The notes under the pieces are model-generated. The model was not told the DNA's origin and ran no database searches. It was given only the letters and a program-made list of their open reading frames with translations. From the NCBI RefSeq assembly GCF_042675645.1, contig NZ_JBHTJH010000004.1:806001-870000 (forward strand): a stretch of 64,000 nt of DNA, in the 5' to 3' direction. The position numbers were made by a program, and so were the translations under genes. This document shows positions 52,687 through 61,014 of the stretch, one piece after another. The number at the start of each line of letters is the position of its first letter. Position 1 is the first letter of the stretch. Source of the stretch: Sungkyunkwania multivorans. Its GTDB lineage: Bacteria; Bacteroidota; Bacteroidia; Flavobacteriales; Flavobacteriaceae.

Positions 52687-52694
52687 CAAATGTA
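52687..52694 (-). promoter_or_regulatory. -7 promoter element of DUF4159 gene, leaderless
   Basis: TACATTTG on the minus strand, followed by AAGT and then the ATG at 52682. Confidence 0.6.
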
Positions 52695-52707
52695 TAAAAC
52701 ATTTAGC

Positions 52708-53457
52708 ATGCGAAAAGTACTTTTAACGTTTTTGATGGCAATTGTCGTGGCGATGATGTCAGCAAGTCATTTAATACCAAACAACAAATCTGATAACTTC
52801 GATCCCATGGTCGTCTTAGAACTATTCACTTCTCAAGGGTGTAGTAGTTGTCCTCCAGCAGATGCCTTGCTCGATGAAGTGGCGGAACGCTATGAGAAAG
52901 AAGACGTCTTCGTATTGTCGTATCATGTGGATTATTGGAATTACATAGGCTGGCAAGACCCATATAGCAAGGCTAGCTATACGGAAAAACAACGCCGCTA
53001 TGGACAAAAGTTTCATGCATCCAGTATCTATACACCTCAATTAGTGGTGAATGGGAAAGAGCATTTCGTGGGTTCTGATCGAAAGAAGCTTCTTCCTAGG
53101 ATCGAAGCATATATGGCGATTCCCTCGGAGAACCGGATCGATATTTTGTCCGCAGAAAAGAACGGTGATGAATTATCGATGAGCTATAAGGTCAGAGGGG
53201 AGCTCTCTGATAAGAAGATCAGAACTGTATTGGTCATCAAAGAGCGCACGACCGATATAAAAAGAGGCGAAAATCGTAACCGAAAGCTTAAAAACACGCA
53301 TATCGTTGTCGCTGAATCATACGAGCCGGTGAGACCCTCGGGTACTTCAAGAATAGCGATGCCGACCATGGTAAAGGAAAATGATGAACTGCAGTTGATC
53401 GTATTGATAGAAGATAGCGAATTGACCATCACTGGAGCATCAAAGTTGAATCTTTGA
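52708..53457 (+). CDS. DUF1223 thioredoxin-like exported protein
   Basis: About 249 aa from ATG 52708 (MRKVLLTFLMAIVVAMMSAS, a signal peptide or anchor). DUF1223 domain: VLELFTSQGCSSCPPADALL with CxxC, LSYHVDYWNYIGWQDPY, and YTPQLVVNGKEHFVGSDR. The thioredoxin-like fold with CSSC near the N-terminus suggests a periplasmic thiol protein; activity is unproven. ATG 52690 would overlap the divergent promoter, so I prefer 52708. Confidence 0.9.
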   Translation: MRKVLLTFLMAIVVAMMSASHLIPNNKSDNFDPMVVLELFTSQGCSSCPPADALLDEVAERYEKEDVFVLSYHVDYWNYIGWQDPYSKASYTEKQRRYGQKFHASSIYTPQLVVNGKEHFVGSDRKKLLPRIEAYMAIPSENRIDILSAEKNGDELSMSYKVRGELSDKKIRTVLVIKERTTDIKRGENRNRKLKNTHIVVAESYEPVRPSGTSRIAMPTMVKENDELQLIVLIEDSELTITGASKLNL

Positions 53458-53481
53458 CCCCTTTTTTGGACGTATTGAGTA

Positions 53482-55893
53482 TTATCTCAATTTGGGATAT
53501 CTTTTCGGAGAAACCTCATGCATAATGCTGTATACCTTTTCAAAGATATCTTCGGCATTGGGTTTGGAAAAGTAGTCACCATCAGTTCCATAGGCAGGTC
53601 TGTGCGGTTGTGCGGACAAGGTCTGCGGCGCACTGTCCAGATATTGATAGCCTCCCTGTTTTTCCAAGATCTCTTGCAAGATGTAGGCACTTCCGCCACC
53701 AGGCACATCCTCGTCTATGACCAAGAGGCGATTGGTCTTTTGTATACTTTTTACAATATTATGGTCAAGGTCGAATGGAAGTAATGACTGCACATCAATA
53801 ACTTCGACATCGATATCCACCTCGAGCAGTTCTTTGGCTACTTGTTCTACGATTCGAAGCGTTGATCCATAGGAAACCAAGGTGATATCCGTACCTTCTT
53901 TTATCGTCTCCACAAGACCGATCGGAGTCCTAAAGTCGCCAAGATTATTGGGTAATGCTTCCTTTAATCGATAGCCATTAAGGCATTCGATGATCAAGGC
54001 CGGTTCATCGCTCTCTAAAAGCGTATTGTAAAAGCCGGCAGCTTTTGTCATATTTCTAGGGACTAAGATGTGCATTCCTCTCAAAAGATGAACGATGCCA
54101 CCCATCTGAGATCCTGAATGCCAGATGCCTTCCAGGCGATGTCCACGTGTTCTAATGATCAGCGGCGCCTTTTGTTTGCCAACGGTGCGATAAAGTAAGG
54201 TAGCGAGGTCATCACTCATTATCTGCAAGGCGTACAGCAAATAATCCAAATATTGGATCTCCGCAATCGGTCTGAGTCCACGCATTGCCATTCCGATACC
54301 TTGTCCTAAAATGGTTGCTTCACGAATACCAGCATCTGCAATTCGCAATTCTCCATATTTTGCCTGCAGCCCCTCCAGGCCTTGGTTGACATCACCAATA
54401 TTTCCGGCGTCTTCTCCGAAAATCAGGGTATTGGGATACTTACCAAATAGACGATCAAAGTTGTCTCTTAGAATAATGCGACCATCAACAAGTTGTGGTT
54501 CGTCATCATATTTAGGGGCAACTGCAGCGATGTTCGTTGCCCTATTTTCGTTTTCGCTATAAAGATGAGAGCTATATTTCGGTTGTGTTTTTTCAAAGAA
54601 GCGCGCGATCCAATGCTGCAGTTGTTTCTTTTCAGGCAAGTCTTCCGTGGTGAGATACCGCAAGGCCTTCCTAGCGATTCCTACTGCATCTTTACGACCA
54701 GGTTCATCGATGGAGATAAGGTCGTGCTTCAGTTTGTTCAAGAAGTTACGGTTAACGCTCTTATTTGCAAGTGCCTCAAGTAGCGCAATCACCTCTTGCT
54801 GTTCTTTTTTTATAGGTTTCAGAAAGGCCGTCCAAGCGTCTTTTTTTCCTTCTCGTACTTTCCTCTTGATATCTTTTTCGATGGCGCTGAGCTCTTCGGC
54901 AGTAGCAAGCCCATTGTTTATCATCCAATTGCGCATCTGCAGGTTACAGTCGAACTTTTTTTCCCACGATAGACGTTCTTCGCTCTTATAACGTTCATGC
55001 GATCCAGAAGTCGAATGTCCTTGCGGCTGCGTAAGCTCCTGCACATGAATGAGGATGGGAACATGTTCTCTACGAGACAATTCCCCTGCTTTTTGATAGG
55101 TATCGATCAGGGAAGGGTAGTCCCAGCCCTTAACTCGAATGATCTCATAGCCATCCTGATCTTCATTTCTTTGGAAACCCTTTAGGATTTCTGAAATATT
55201 TTCTTTGGTGGTCTGGTGTTTGGCATGTACCGAAATTCCATATTCATCATCCCAAACGCTGATGATCATTGGTACTTGAAGCACTCCTGCCGCATTGAAG
55301 GTTTCAAAGAACAGCCCTTCACTTGTGCTGGCATTGCCAATGGTACCCCAAGCGACTTCGTTTCCATTGTTTGAAAACTTGGAGGAATCGATACCTGCGA
55401 CATTCCTGAAGATCTTGGAAGCCTGTGCCAAGCCTAATAGACGTGGCATCTGCCCTGCAGTTGGAGAGATGTCGGCACTAGAGTTTCGCTGCTCGGTGAG
55501 ATCACGCCATGTACCATCAGGATTGATACTTTGTGTTAAAAAATGACCTCCCATTTGTCTTCCTGCAGACATAGGCTCGACCTCAATATCTGGATGCGCA
55601 TAAAGACCAGCGAAGAATTGCTCAATGCTCAGTTCTCCAATCGCCATCATGAACGTCTGGTCTCTGTAATATCCAGAACGCCAGTCACCTTTTTTAAAGG
55701 CTCTTGCCATGGCCAGCTGTGGCACTTCCTTCCCATCTCCAAAAATTCCAAACTTTGCCTTGCCAGTCAACACCTCTCTTCGCCCAAGCAAGCTGCACTC
55801 GCGGCTTGTAACGGCTATTTTATAGTCATTCAGCACCTGTGCTTTGAAATCTTCAAAGGAAATGTCTTTCTGGGTGTCAAAGTGTATTTGCAT
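53482..55893 (-). CDS. Fused alpha/beta E1 subunit of alpha-keto-acid dehydrogenase
   Basis: 803-aa thiamine-diphosphate-dependent decarboxylase of the branched-chain keto-acid (or pyruvate) dehydrogenase complex, alpha and beta subunits fused in one chain. Alpha part about 40-390: YYRDQTFMMAIGE, GRQMGGHF, the ThDP motif GNASTSEGLFFETFNAAGV ending WDDEYGISV (GDG..NN in other families), and the phosphorylation-loop equivalent GHSTSGSHERYKSEER. Beta part about 470-803: IFGEDAGNIGDVNQGL, IREATILGQGIGMAMRGL, and HSGSQMGGIVHL. The E2 and E3 components are not in the window. Own promoter at 55917-55947. Confidence 0.95.
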   Translation of the reverse strand: MQIHFDTQKDISFEDFKAQVLNDYKIAVTSRECSLLGRREVLTGKAKFGIFGDGKEVPQLAMARAFKKGDWRSGYYRDQTFMMAIGELSIEQFFAGLYAHPDIEVEPMSAGRQMGGHFLTQSINPDGTWRDLTEQRNSSADISPTAGQMPRLLGLAQASKIFRNVAGIDSSKFSNNGNEVAWGTIGNASTSEGLFFETFNAAGVLQVPMIISVWDDEYGISVHAKHQTTKENISEILKGFQRNEDQDGYEIIRVKGWDYPSLIDTYQKAGELSRREHVPILIHVQELTQPQGHSTSGSHERYKSEERLSWEKKFDCNLQMRNWMINNGLATAEELSAIEKDIKRKVREGKKDAWTAFLKPIKKEQQEVIALLEALANKSVNRNFLNKLKHDLISIDEPGRKDAVGIARKALRYLTTEDLPEKKQLQHWIARFFEKTQPKYSSHLYSENENRATNIAAVAPKYDDEPQLVDGRIILRDNFDRLFGKYPNTLIFGEDAGNIGDVNQGLEGLQAKYGELRIADAGIREATILGQGIGMAMRGLRPIAEIQYLDYLLYALQIMSDDLATLLYRTVGKQKAPLIIRTRGHRLEGIWHSGSQMGGIVHLLRGMHILVPRNMTKAAGFYNTLLESDEPALIIECLNGYRLKEALPNNLGDFRTPIGLVETIKEGTDITLVSYGSTLRIVEQVAKELLEVDIDVEVIDVQSLLPFDLDHNIVKSIQKTNRLLVIDEDVPGGGSAYILQEILEKQGGYQYLDSAPQTLSAQPHRPAYGTDGDYFSKPNAEDIFEKVYSIMHEVSPKRYPKLR

Positions 55894-55916
55894 AGAGCGT
55901 CAAAATTAGCGGCGCA

Positions 55917-55947
55917 CAAATTTAACAAAAAGATTACGGAATGGCAA
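55917..55947 (-). promoter_or_regulatory. Promoter of the E1 gene (-33 and -7)
   Basis: Minus strand: TTG (55947-55945), 20-base spacer, TAAATTTG (55924-55917). Leader to the ATG is about 20 bases. Confidence 0.7.
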
Positions 55948-55971
55948 CGTCAGAGCTTCACAAAAAAGTAT

Positions 55972-56060
55972 GAAATATTTAATAAATACACCTTAAAAAA
56001 GCGAAATATTCAATAAATATCACTTTTTGGAATTTGAGTTAAGAAATATGCAATAAACCA
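55972..56060. repeat. Three direct repeats upstream of the E1 promoter
   Basis: Imperfect copies of GAAATATTNAATAAAT at 55972-55989, 56003-56020 and 56043-56060 (third copy GAAATATGCAATAAACC), spaced 31 and 40 bases. They lie 25 to 115 bases upstream of the -33 element of the E1 gene. Confidence 0.55.
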
Positions 56061-58892
56061 TTAGAACCATTTTCTTGTGAAGAGGTTGATCAGCGTTTTA
56101 GGACTCAAGGTAACCGTAAAACGAATCTGTTCTCCATAGTTGGGGAGTCCCGGTTCCCAGCCACGACTGGAGTAGAGAGGAAAATATAGTTCAAAATAGT
56201 CCTCTACAAGATTGAGGCGAATGCCGGAGTCATAAAGGGCCTTGAAGGGTTCTCCATCATTTTTGATGACACCAAAGTCGGCATAGGCCTCTATGTAGCG
56301 CCAAATACTATAGCTCGTATTCGCGGTTAGCATAAGGTCATTAGAAAAGCGGTCGTCCAATTTTGACTTGAATCCACCTTCGCCAAGAATAAACTGCTGA
56401 CTTACCAGACCATCATCTTCCGATCTTCCTAGGAAGCTATAATCGAACAAATAGTCATTGGGTCTCGAGAGTCCAAAACTAAAGAAGTCTGTAGATTCGG
56501 TATCGTTATATATGAACTTCCCAGCAAATAGGCGTAAATTGAATTGTCTGTTGTTCCTGAAAAGCTTTCTATATTCTATTTCGGCCGAGAACTTTGAAAA
56601 ATTATTCGATATCTGTAGATCGTTTCTCCAAGAAAAGAAATTAATGGCACCGGGATTGGATATGGTATAACGAGCATTGAAAACACTATAATCAGGCTCC
56701 GTGTCAACAGGAGTGCCATCATCTCTGGATCTTTGTATGATGACGTGTCGTAAAGTAAATAGATTCCGTTTGTTAGATCTAAAATCCTTAGTTCTAAATC
56801 CAAAGGAAACCGCAGGTGTTATAGAGATATACCTAGAATTTGGAGCAAAATGAAAGGTCGCACCTCCTAATGAATAACGCGCAAAGTATAAACCGTCGTC
56901 CTCAAAGTTGTCGGTAAGTGAGATGGAACCGCTTCCCACCAAGGCCTTTTCTTTAAAAGCCCAAGAAGGTTTTATATCATAGACAAAAGGCTTGTTGATG
57001 ATCGCCTTATTATAAAATCGTAGACCGGGCGTAAATCCGTCGTATACATTGAATGTCGCTATAGGCACAAAGAATATCTGATTATAATGTGGATTTTCCG
57101 CATCCTTGAAGAATCGAAATTGAAAAGGTCGGTTGTAGAATGTGAAGCCATTTACAGACTTCCAGTTGTCCCGTTGGTTAAATTCTGGTATCACCTTGTC
57201 ATAGTTCAACACAAGCTTGTCGGCGTCATTGCTCGGAATGGTAATGGTTTTTTGATCTTGTATTCCTTCCAACCAAATCTTTGAGATGACGGAGTCTTTT
57301 TGCAGAGAGAACAAGGTTACAGGGAAATTCTTTTTTGTTTTGTTCTTAATGGTCACTTTTAACGAGTCTCCAAACTTCTTTACCTTTTTTATCTTATAAT
57401 CGACCTTACTCCGTGTGGAAACAAAATCATCGAAAAACCAAGATATATCCTTGGGTGAGGCTGCACGTAATTCTTTTTCAAAATCTTGTTGGCTTATGTC
57501 TTTGAGCTTGTATTCATTATAAAAATTCTTGACCGAATTTTTTATGATGTCCGCGTTCAAATAGGATTCCAAATACTTGAAGCCAACACCAGCTTTATAC
57601 TTGTTAGCGATCTTCTCGTTGAAACGGATCAGAGAATCCAGAGGACTCGAAAGCGGTTGGTCCAGATTCTTTCTGGCCATCATCATAAAAAAGAAAGGGT
57701 ATTGTTCGTTAAACTGCATCTTTGCGAACTCATACCGTCGAATACCCCAGAAGTTGGAAAGATTGCCCGCTAGTTTCATATCGGGATAGAACTCTTCTAT
57801 ATATTCCATCATAAGATAGGTCTGCAGCGCATTGGTGACCCACTGTTCTTCTCTTGGGTCCAGCAGCATCGTTTTCTCAAGATAGTTGTTCGTAACGGCC
57901 TTTAAGAGTGTGATCTCAAATTGAAAGTCATCTGGAAACGGTCTAAAGAATGAAGGCAATTGGTTGAGGCCATACACCGGATTTTTCCGGTAATCGATTT
58001 CCGAGACCAAGAGTTTTTGGTGCGGAAAACTTCCCAGTCGTTCATCCATAAAATACGATATACGGTCGACGATCAATGACTTGGACAATGCCGAAAGCTT
58101 TTTATCGTCCATATTGGTGATCAGCGAGAACTTATCGGTCTCATATTCAACAAAATCATTGTTCTTTTTTAGGAATAGTTTAATATCTGTGCGCTTATAT
58201 CCGATCAGCGTGGTGAACTTTTTTCCGTCTAACTCGCTTTTGGATATGGTTTCCAACTCGGTCACCAATGACAAATTGGAAGGATATTCTAGATTGATCT
58301 TGTAATCGGACCCAAGCATATACATGTCATCGAGATCCTTATTGCTGTGCAATTTCCAGTCACCTTCCTTATATACTGGAAAACTTAGATACCAATAGCG
58401 CAGCGAATAGTTACCTTGGTCGTCGACGCCATATCGTGTAAAACGGTCACTTGGGAGTTGTACCTCGTAGGATACGTTAAGCGCATACTTCTGGCCAGGA
58501 TAAACGGGATAATTCAGCTGAAGTTTAACTATGTCGCTTTGTCTCTTTAGGCGACTCCACTCAATATAGTCGTAGTTGTTATCTGAAATGGCGATCAGAT
58601 CGGTATTTCCCCGGTCTTTGTCCTTTGTTAAGTGAAGACCACGATTGAACTCTTCCGCAAATCTTTTGGCCAATGGTGTATCTCGATTCGCATATGCGTA
58701 GGCCCAATCGTTCAGATACAATTGATTTAAAGTATCTTTCGAGCGATTGTGAAAAACCATCAATTGTTGGATCTTCAGTGTTTTATTTTCCACATCTAGC
58801 TTGGCATTTATGGTATAATGATTTTGGCCATAGCCAGCATACTGAAACCAGGCAAAGATGATAATGAGTATATATTTATAGCGTTTTTTCAA
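56061..58892 (-). CDS. M1 aminopeptidase-like protein (catalytically dead) fused to an outer-membrane beta-barrel
   Basis: 943 aa. Signal peptide ends AGYGQ. Residues about 25-200 resemble the M1 N-terminal beta-domain (IQQLMVFHNRSKDTLNQLYL, WYLSFPVY), and 230-480 the catalytic domain, but the HExxH zinc motif and GAMEN loop are absent: the aligned stretch reads YGLNQLPSFF and then LLKAVTNNYLEK...EEQWVTNALQTYLMMEYIEE. Residues about 570-943 are beta-rich with alternating aromatic and ends LINLFTRKWF, a C-terminal Phe as in barrel proteins recognised by BamA. So it is probably an outer-membrane barrel with a periplasmic pseudo-peptidase domain. Start TTG 58892 follows the upstream stop directly. 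Confidence 0.8.
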   Translation of the reverse strand: MKKRYKYILIIIFAWFQYAGYGQNHYTINAKLDVENKTLKIQQLMVFHNRSKDTLNQLYLNDWAYAYANRDTPLAKRFAEEFNRGLHLTKDKDRGNTDLIAISDNNYDYIEWSRLKRQSDIVKLQLNYPVYPGQKYALNVSYEVQLPSDRFTRYGVDDQGNYSLRYWYLSFPVYKEGDWKLHSNKDLDDMYMLGSDYKINLEYPSNLSLVTELETISKSELDGKKFTTLIGYKRTDIKLFLKKNNDFVEYETDKFSLITNMDDKKLSALSKSLIVDRISYFMDERLGSFPHQKLLVSEIDYRKNPVYGLNQLPSFFRPFPDDFQFEITLLKAVTNNYLEKTMLLDPREEQWVTNALQTYLMMEYIEEFYPDMKLAGNLSNFWGIRRYEFAKMQFNEQYPFFFMMMARKNLDQPLSSPLDSLIRFNEKIANKYKAGVGFKYLESYLNADIIKNSVKNFYNEYKLKDISQQDFEKELRAASPKDISWFFDDFVSTRSKVDYKIKKVKKFGDSLKVTIKNKTKKNFPVTLFSLQKDSVISKIWLEGIQDQKTITIPSNDADKLVLNYDKVIPEFNQRDNWKSVNGFTFYNRPFQFRFFKDAENPHYNQIFFVPIATFNVYDGFTPGLRFYNKAIINKPFVYDIKPSWAFKEKALVGSGSISLTDNFEDDGLYFARYSLGGATFHFAPNSRYISITPAVSFGFRTKDFRSNKRNLFTLRHVIIQRSRDDGTPVDTEPDYSVFNARYTISNPGAINFFSWRNDLQISNNFSKFSAEIEYRKLFRNNRQFNLRLFAGKFIYNDTESTDFFSFGLSRPNDYLFDYSFLGRSEDDGLVSQQFILGEGGFKSKLDDRFSNDLMLTANTSYSIWRYIEAYADFGVIKNDGEPFKALYDSGIRLNLVEDYFELYFPLYSSRGWEPGLPNYGEQIRFTVTLSPKTLINLFTRKWF

Positions 58893-60188
58893 CTATTGCT
58901 TGATAAACTTAAGTGTGATGTCGCCCTTGGATGCCACAACTTTCAAGTAATAGACTCCAGAGGGTAGGTTTGAAACGTCAATATCGGCATTTGTTTGATT
59001 CTGAATCAATTTTCGTTCCATTTCTTGACCTAAAACATTATAAATGGCCAGTTGGTATACCGAAACGTTATCGGTAAGCGACACGCTGAGAGTATTACCC
59101 ACGATCGTTCCTTTGGAAAGCCTTACCGTGCTAACTTCTCCGACCTCATCGACGCTCAATAGTTGTTGATCTGTCTGAAGCTCCATCACCACAGGAAGGT
59201 GATCGCTAAAATTAAATAGATGATTCCGTATCGTTTGGGAAAAAGTACCGGTGCAGTTCGTATCGTTAACATTGTCATTAAAGCAATTCCCGTTGTTCCC
59301 GTAGGCGATGTAAGAGTTTGGAACATATTCCAGCTCCGCATTCCCTAGTAAGTTATCCGAAATCATGATAAAGTCGAACCGGTCATCCATTCCACCTTGT
59401 GCGCCATCTGGGTCGCCATTTTCATCAAGCATATGACTATTGCTGGAAAAGGCAGATTGTGTATGGATATCTTGAAAGCTCGAATTATTATTCCAAGCGC
59501 CAGGTCTATTGATCGGGTCGATGAAATCGATGCTATTGTTATTCATGCTATCTAAGATCAACTGATAAGCACCTTCGGCAGAAGTATACACGTTGAAGTC
59601 TCCAGCGAATAGAATATATCTATTAGAAAAGGTGGTGGCGTTGGTGTTCAAATAGTCCATCAATGCCTGCACTTCAAGCTCTCTTCGTATTGCATTATTG
59701 GGGTCGATGGCTCCATTTCCTGCTTTCAAATGCGTCACAAATACCTCTAAATATATGGGATTGGTCGCTGCGTCAGCTGTATTTAGTATAAATGAATACC
59801 TATTGATATCTCGCAGATCGGTTGTTACAATATCGCTCTGAAGGGTGGTAGCATTATCCAATATCAGTTTGTTCTTGTTGTAAAACGCCAGCTGCTGCAA
59901 TTGATTTCCAGTAGATTGATTGGAAACGAATGGGGCCATTATATAATCGTTGGTTACATTTTGAAGCGCATTGTCGAACAAAAATTCGCCACCCTGTTCA
60001 TTTTCCAGCTCACAGACCAAAAAAAGGTCGGGTTGTATATCATCGAGGATAGCATCTAAATGTGATACTCGGCTTGGTTGGGTCGATGGAAAGTTTAAAA
60101 GATTGTAAAACATCGTCTTGATGGTGTCTTGCGCTAAGAGCGACTGCACGCAAAACAAGATGAGCAAAAAAATAGGGGTTCTTTTCAA
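58893..60188 (-). CDS. Secreted endonuclease/exonuclease/phosphatase-family protein with T9SS sorting domain
   Basis: 431 aa. Signal peptide ends LLAQ. EEP domain about 22-340: MFYNLLNFP, DLFLVCELENEQGG, VFVTHLKAG, ILFAGDFNVYTSAEG (catalytic Asp/Asn) and FNFSDHLPVVME (catalytic His); all catalytic blocks present. Residues about 355-431 are a type IX sorting domain ending GVYYLKVVASKGDITLKFIKQ. Likely an extracellular nuclease or phosphodiesterase. Start is TTG 60188, no ATG before the signal peptide. Same strand as the barrel protein; the two abut, so an operon is likely. Confidence 0.92.
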   Translation of the reverse strand: MKRTPIFLLILFCVQSLLAQDTIKTMFYNLLNFPSTQPSRVSHLDAILDDIQPDLFLVCELENEQGGEFLFDNALQNVTNDYIMAPFVSNQSTGNQLQQLAFYNKNKLILDNATTLQSDIVTTDLRDINRYSFILNTADAATNPIYLEVFVTHLKAGNGAIDPNNAIRRELEVQALMDYLNTNATTFSNRYILFAGDFNVYTSAEGAYQLILDSMNNNSIDFIDPINRPGAWNNNSSFQDIHTQSAFSSNSHMLDENGDPDGAQGGMDDRFDFIMISDNLLGNAELEYVPNSYIAYGNNGNCFNDNVNDTNCTGTFSQTIRNHLFNFSDHLPVVMELQTDQQLLSVDEVGEVSTVRLSKGTIVGNTLSVSLTDNVSVYQLAIYNVLGQEMERKLIQNQTNADIDVSNLPSGVYYLKVVASKGDITLKFIKQ

Positions 60189-60214
60189 TTTTTACATTTT
60201 CAAAGTTAGCAGGG

Positions 60215-60222
60215 CAAATGTA
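60215..60222 (-). promoter_or_regulatory. -7 promoter element of the nuclease-barrel operon
   Basis: TACATTTG on the minus strand (60222-60215), 26 bases upstream of the TTG start. Confidence 0.5.
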
Positions 60223-60230
60223 GTCATTTT

Positions 60231-60267
60231 CAATAAAAAAGCCCGTTAATTCATTACTAACGGGCTT
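60231..60267 (-). terminator. Terminator of the LOG gene
   Basis: Stem AAGCCCGTTA / TAACGGGCTT (60239-60248, 60258-60267) with T6 on the minus strand (60240-60235), 25 bases past the stop of the gene at 60292. Confidence 0.88.
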
Positions 60268-60291
60268 AATAGAAATTATATCTTTTTTAGT

Positions 60292-60981
60292 CTAGAAATT
60301 TGGACTCAGGTTGTACTCTTTGTAGAATGAATCAAGGATCTCTATGACCTCTTTTTCGGTATCCACCACTTTAAACAAATCGGTATCCCCAGGGCTAATG
60401 TTATGAAATTTTTCCAAAAGTGTCTCCTTCACCCAATCGATGAGGCCGCCCCAGAATTCACTTCCAACCAAGATGATAGGAAAACGTCCTATTTTCTTAG
60501 TTTGGATCAATGTCATGGCCTCGAACAACTCGTCGAGCGTTCCAAATCCGCCTGGCATCACCACAAATCCTTGAGAATACTTTACAAACATCACTTTTCT
60601 CACAAAGAAATAATCGAAATCCAAGCTCTTATCACCATCGATATAGGGATTGTCATGTTGTTCAAAAGGCAGGTCGATGTTGAGCCCCACCGAAGTACCT
60701 CCTGCGAGATGTGCCCCTTTGTTACCTGCTTCCATGATACCAGGGCCACCACCAGTGATAACGCCATACCCTGCTTCCACGATGGCCTTTGCAACAGATT
60801 CTGCCAGCTTATAATATGTATCCTCTGGTTTGGTTCGTGCCGAACCAAAAATAGAAACGCATGGACCGATGGCGCTCATTTTTTCAAATCCATTGACAAA
60901 CTCTCCCATGATCTTGAAGATAGCCCACGAATCGTTTGTCTTTATCTCATTCCAGCCTTTGTGACTTTGCTCTTTTCTCAT
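60292..60981 (-). CDS. LOG family protein (TIGR00730), longer form
   Basis: 229-aa paralogue of the 22793 protein with an N-terminal extension of about 35 residues. VSIFGSARTKPEDTYY, ITGGGPGIMEAGNKGAHLAG and MPGGFGTLDELFEAMT are intact, including the catalytic Arg/Glu pair. Probably nucleotide 5'-monophosphate phosphoribohydrolase activity. Transcribed after uvrA on the same strand, 33 bases apart. Confidence 0.94.
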   Translation of the reverse strand: MRKEQSHKGWNEIKTNDSWAIFKIMGEFVNGFEKMSAIGPCVSIFGSARTKPEDTYYKLAESVAKAIVEAGYGVITGGGPGIMEAGNKGAHLAGGTSVGLNIDLPFEQHDNPYIDGDKSLDFDYFFVRKVMFVKYSQGFVVMPGGFGTLDELFEAMTLIQTKKIGRFPIILVGSEFWGGLIDWVKETLLEKFHNISPGDTDLFKVVDTEKEVIEILDSFYKEYNLSPNF

Positions 60982-61014
60982 ATACGATATTCTTATTTAC
61001 TTTTAAAATGCCGA

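Noticed and set aside
55543..56016. 157-codon plus-strand ORF
   Set aside because: Antisense to the 5' end and promoter of the E1 gene.
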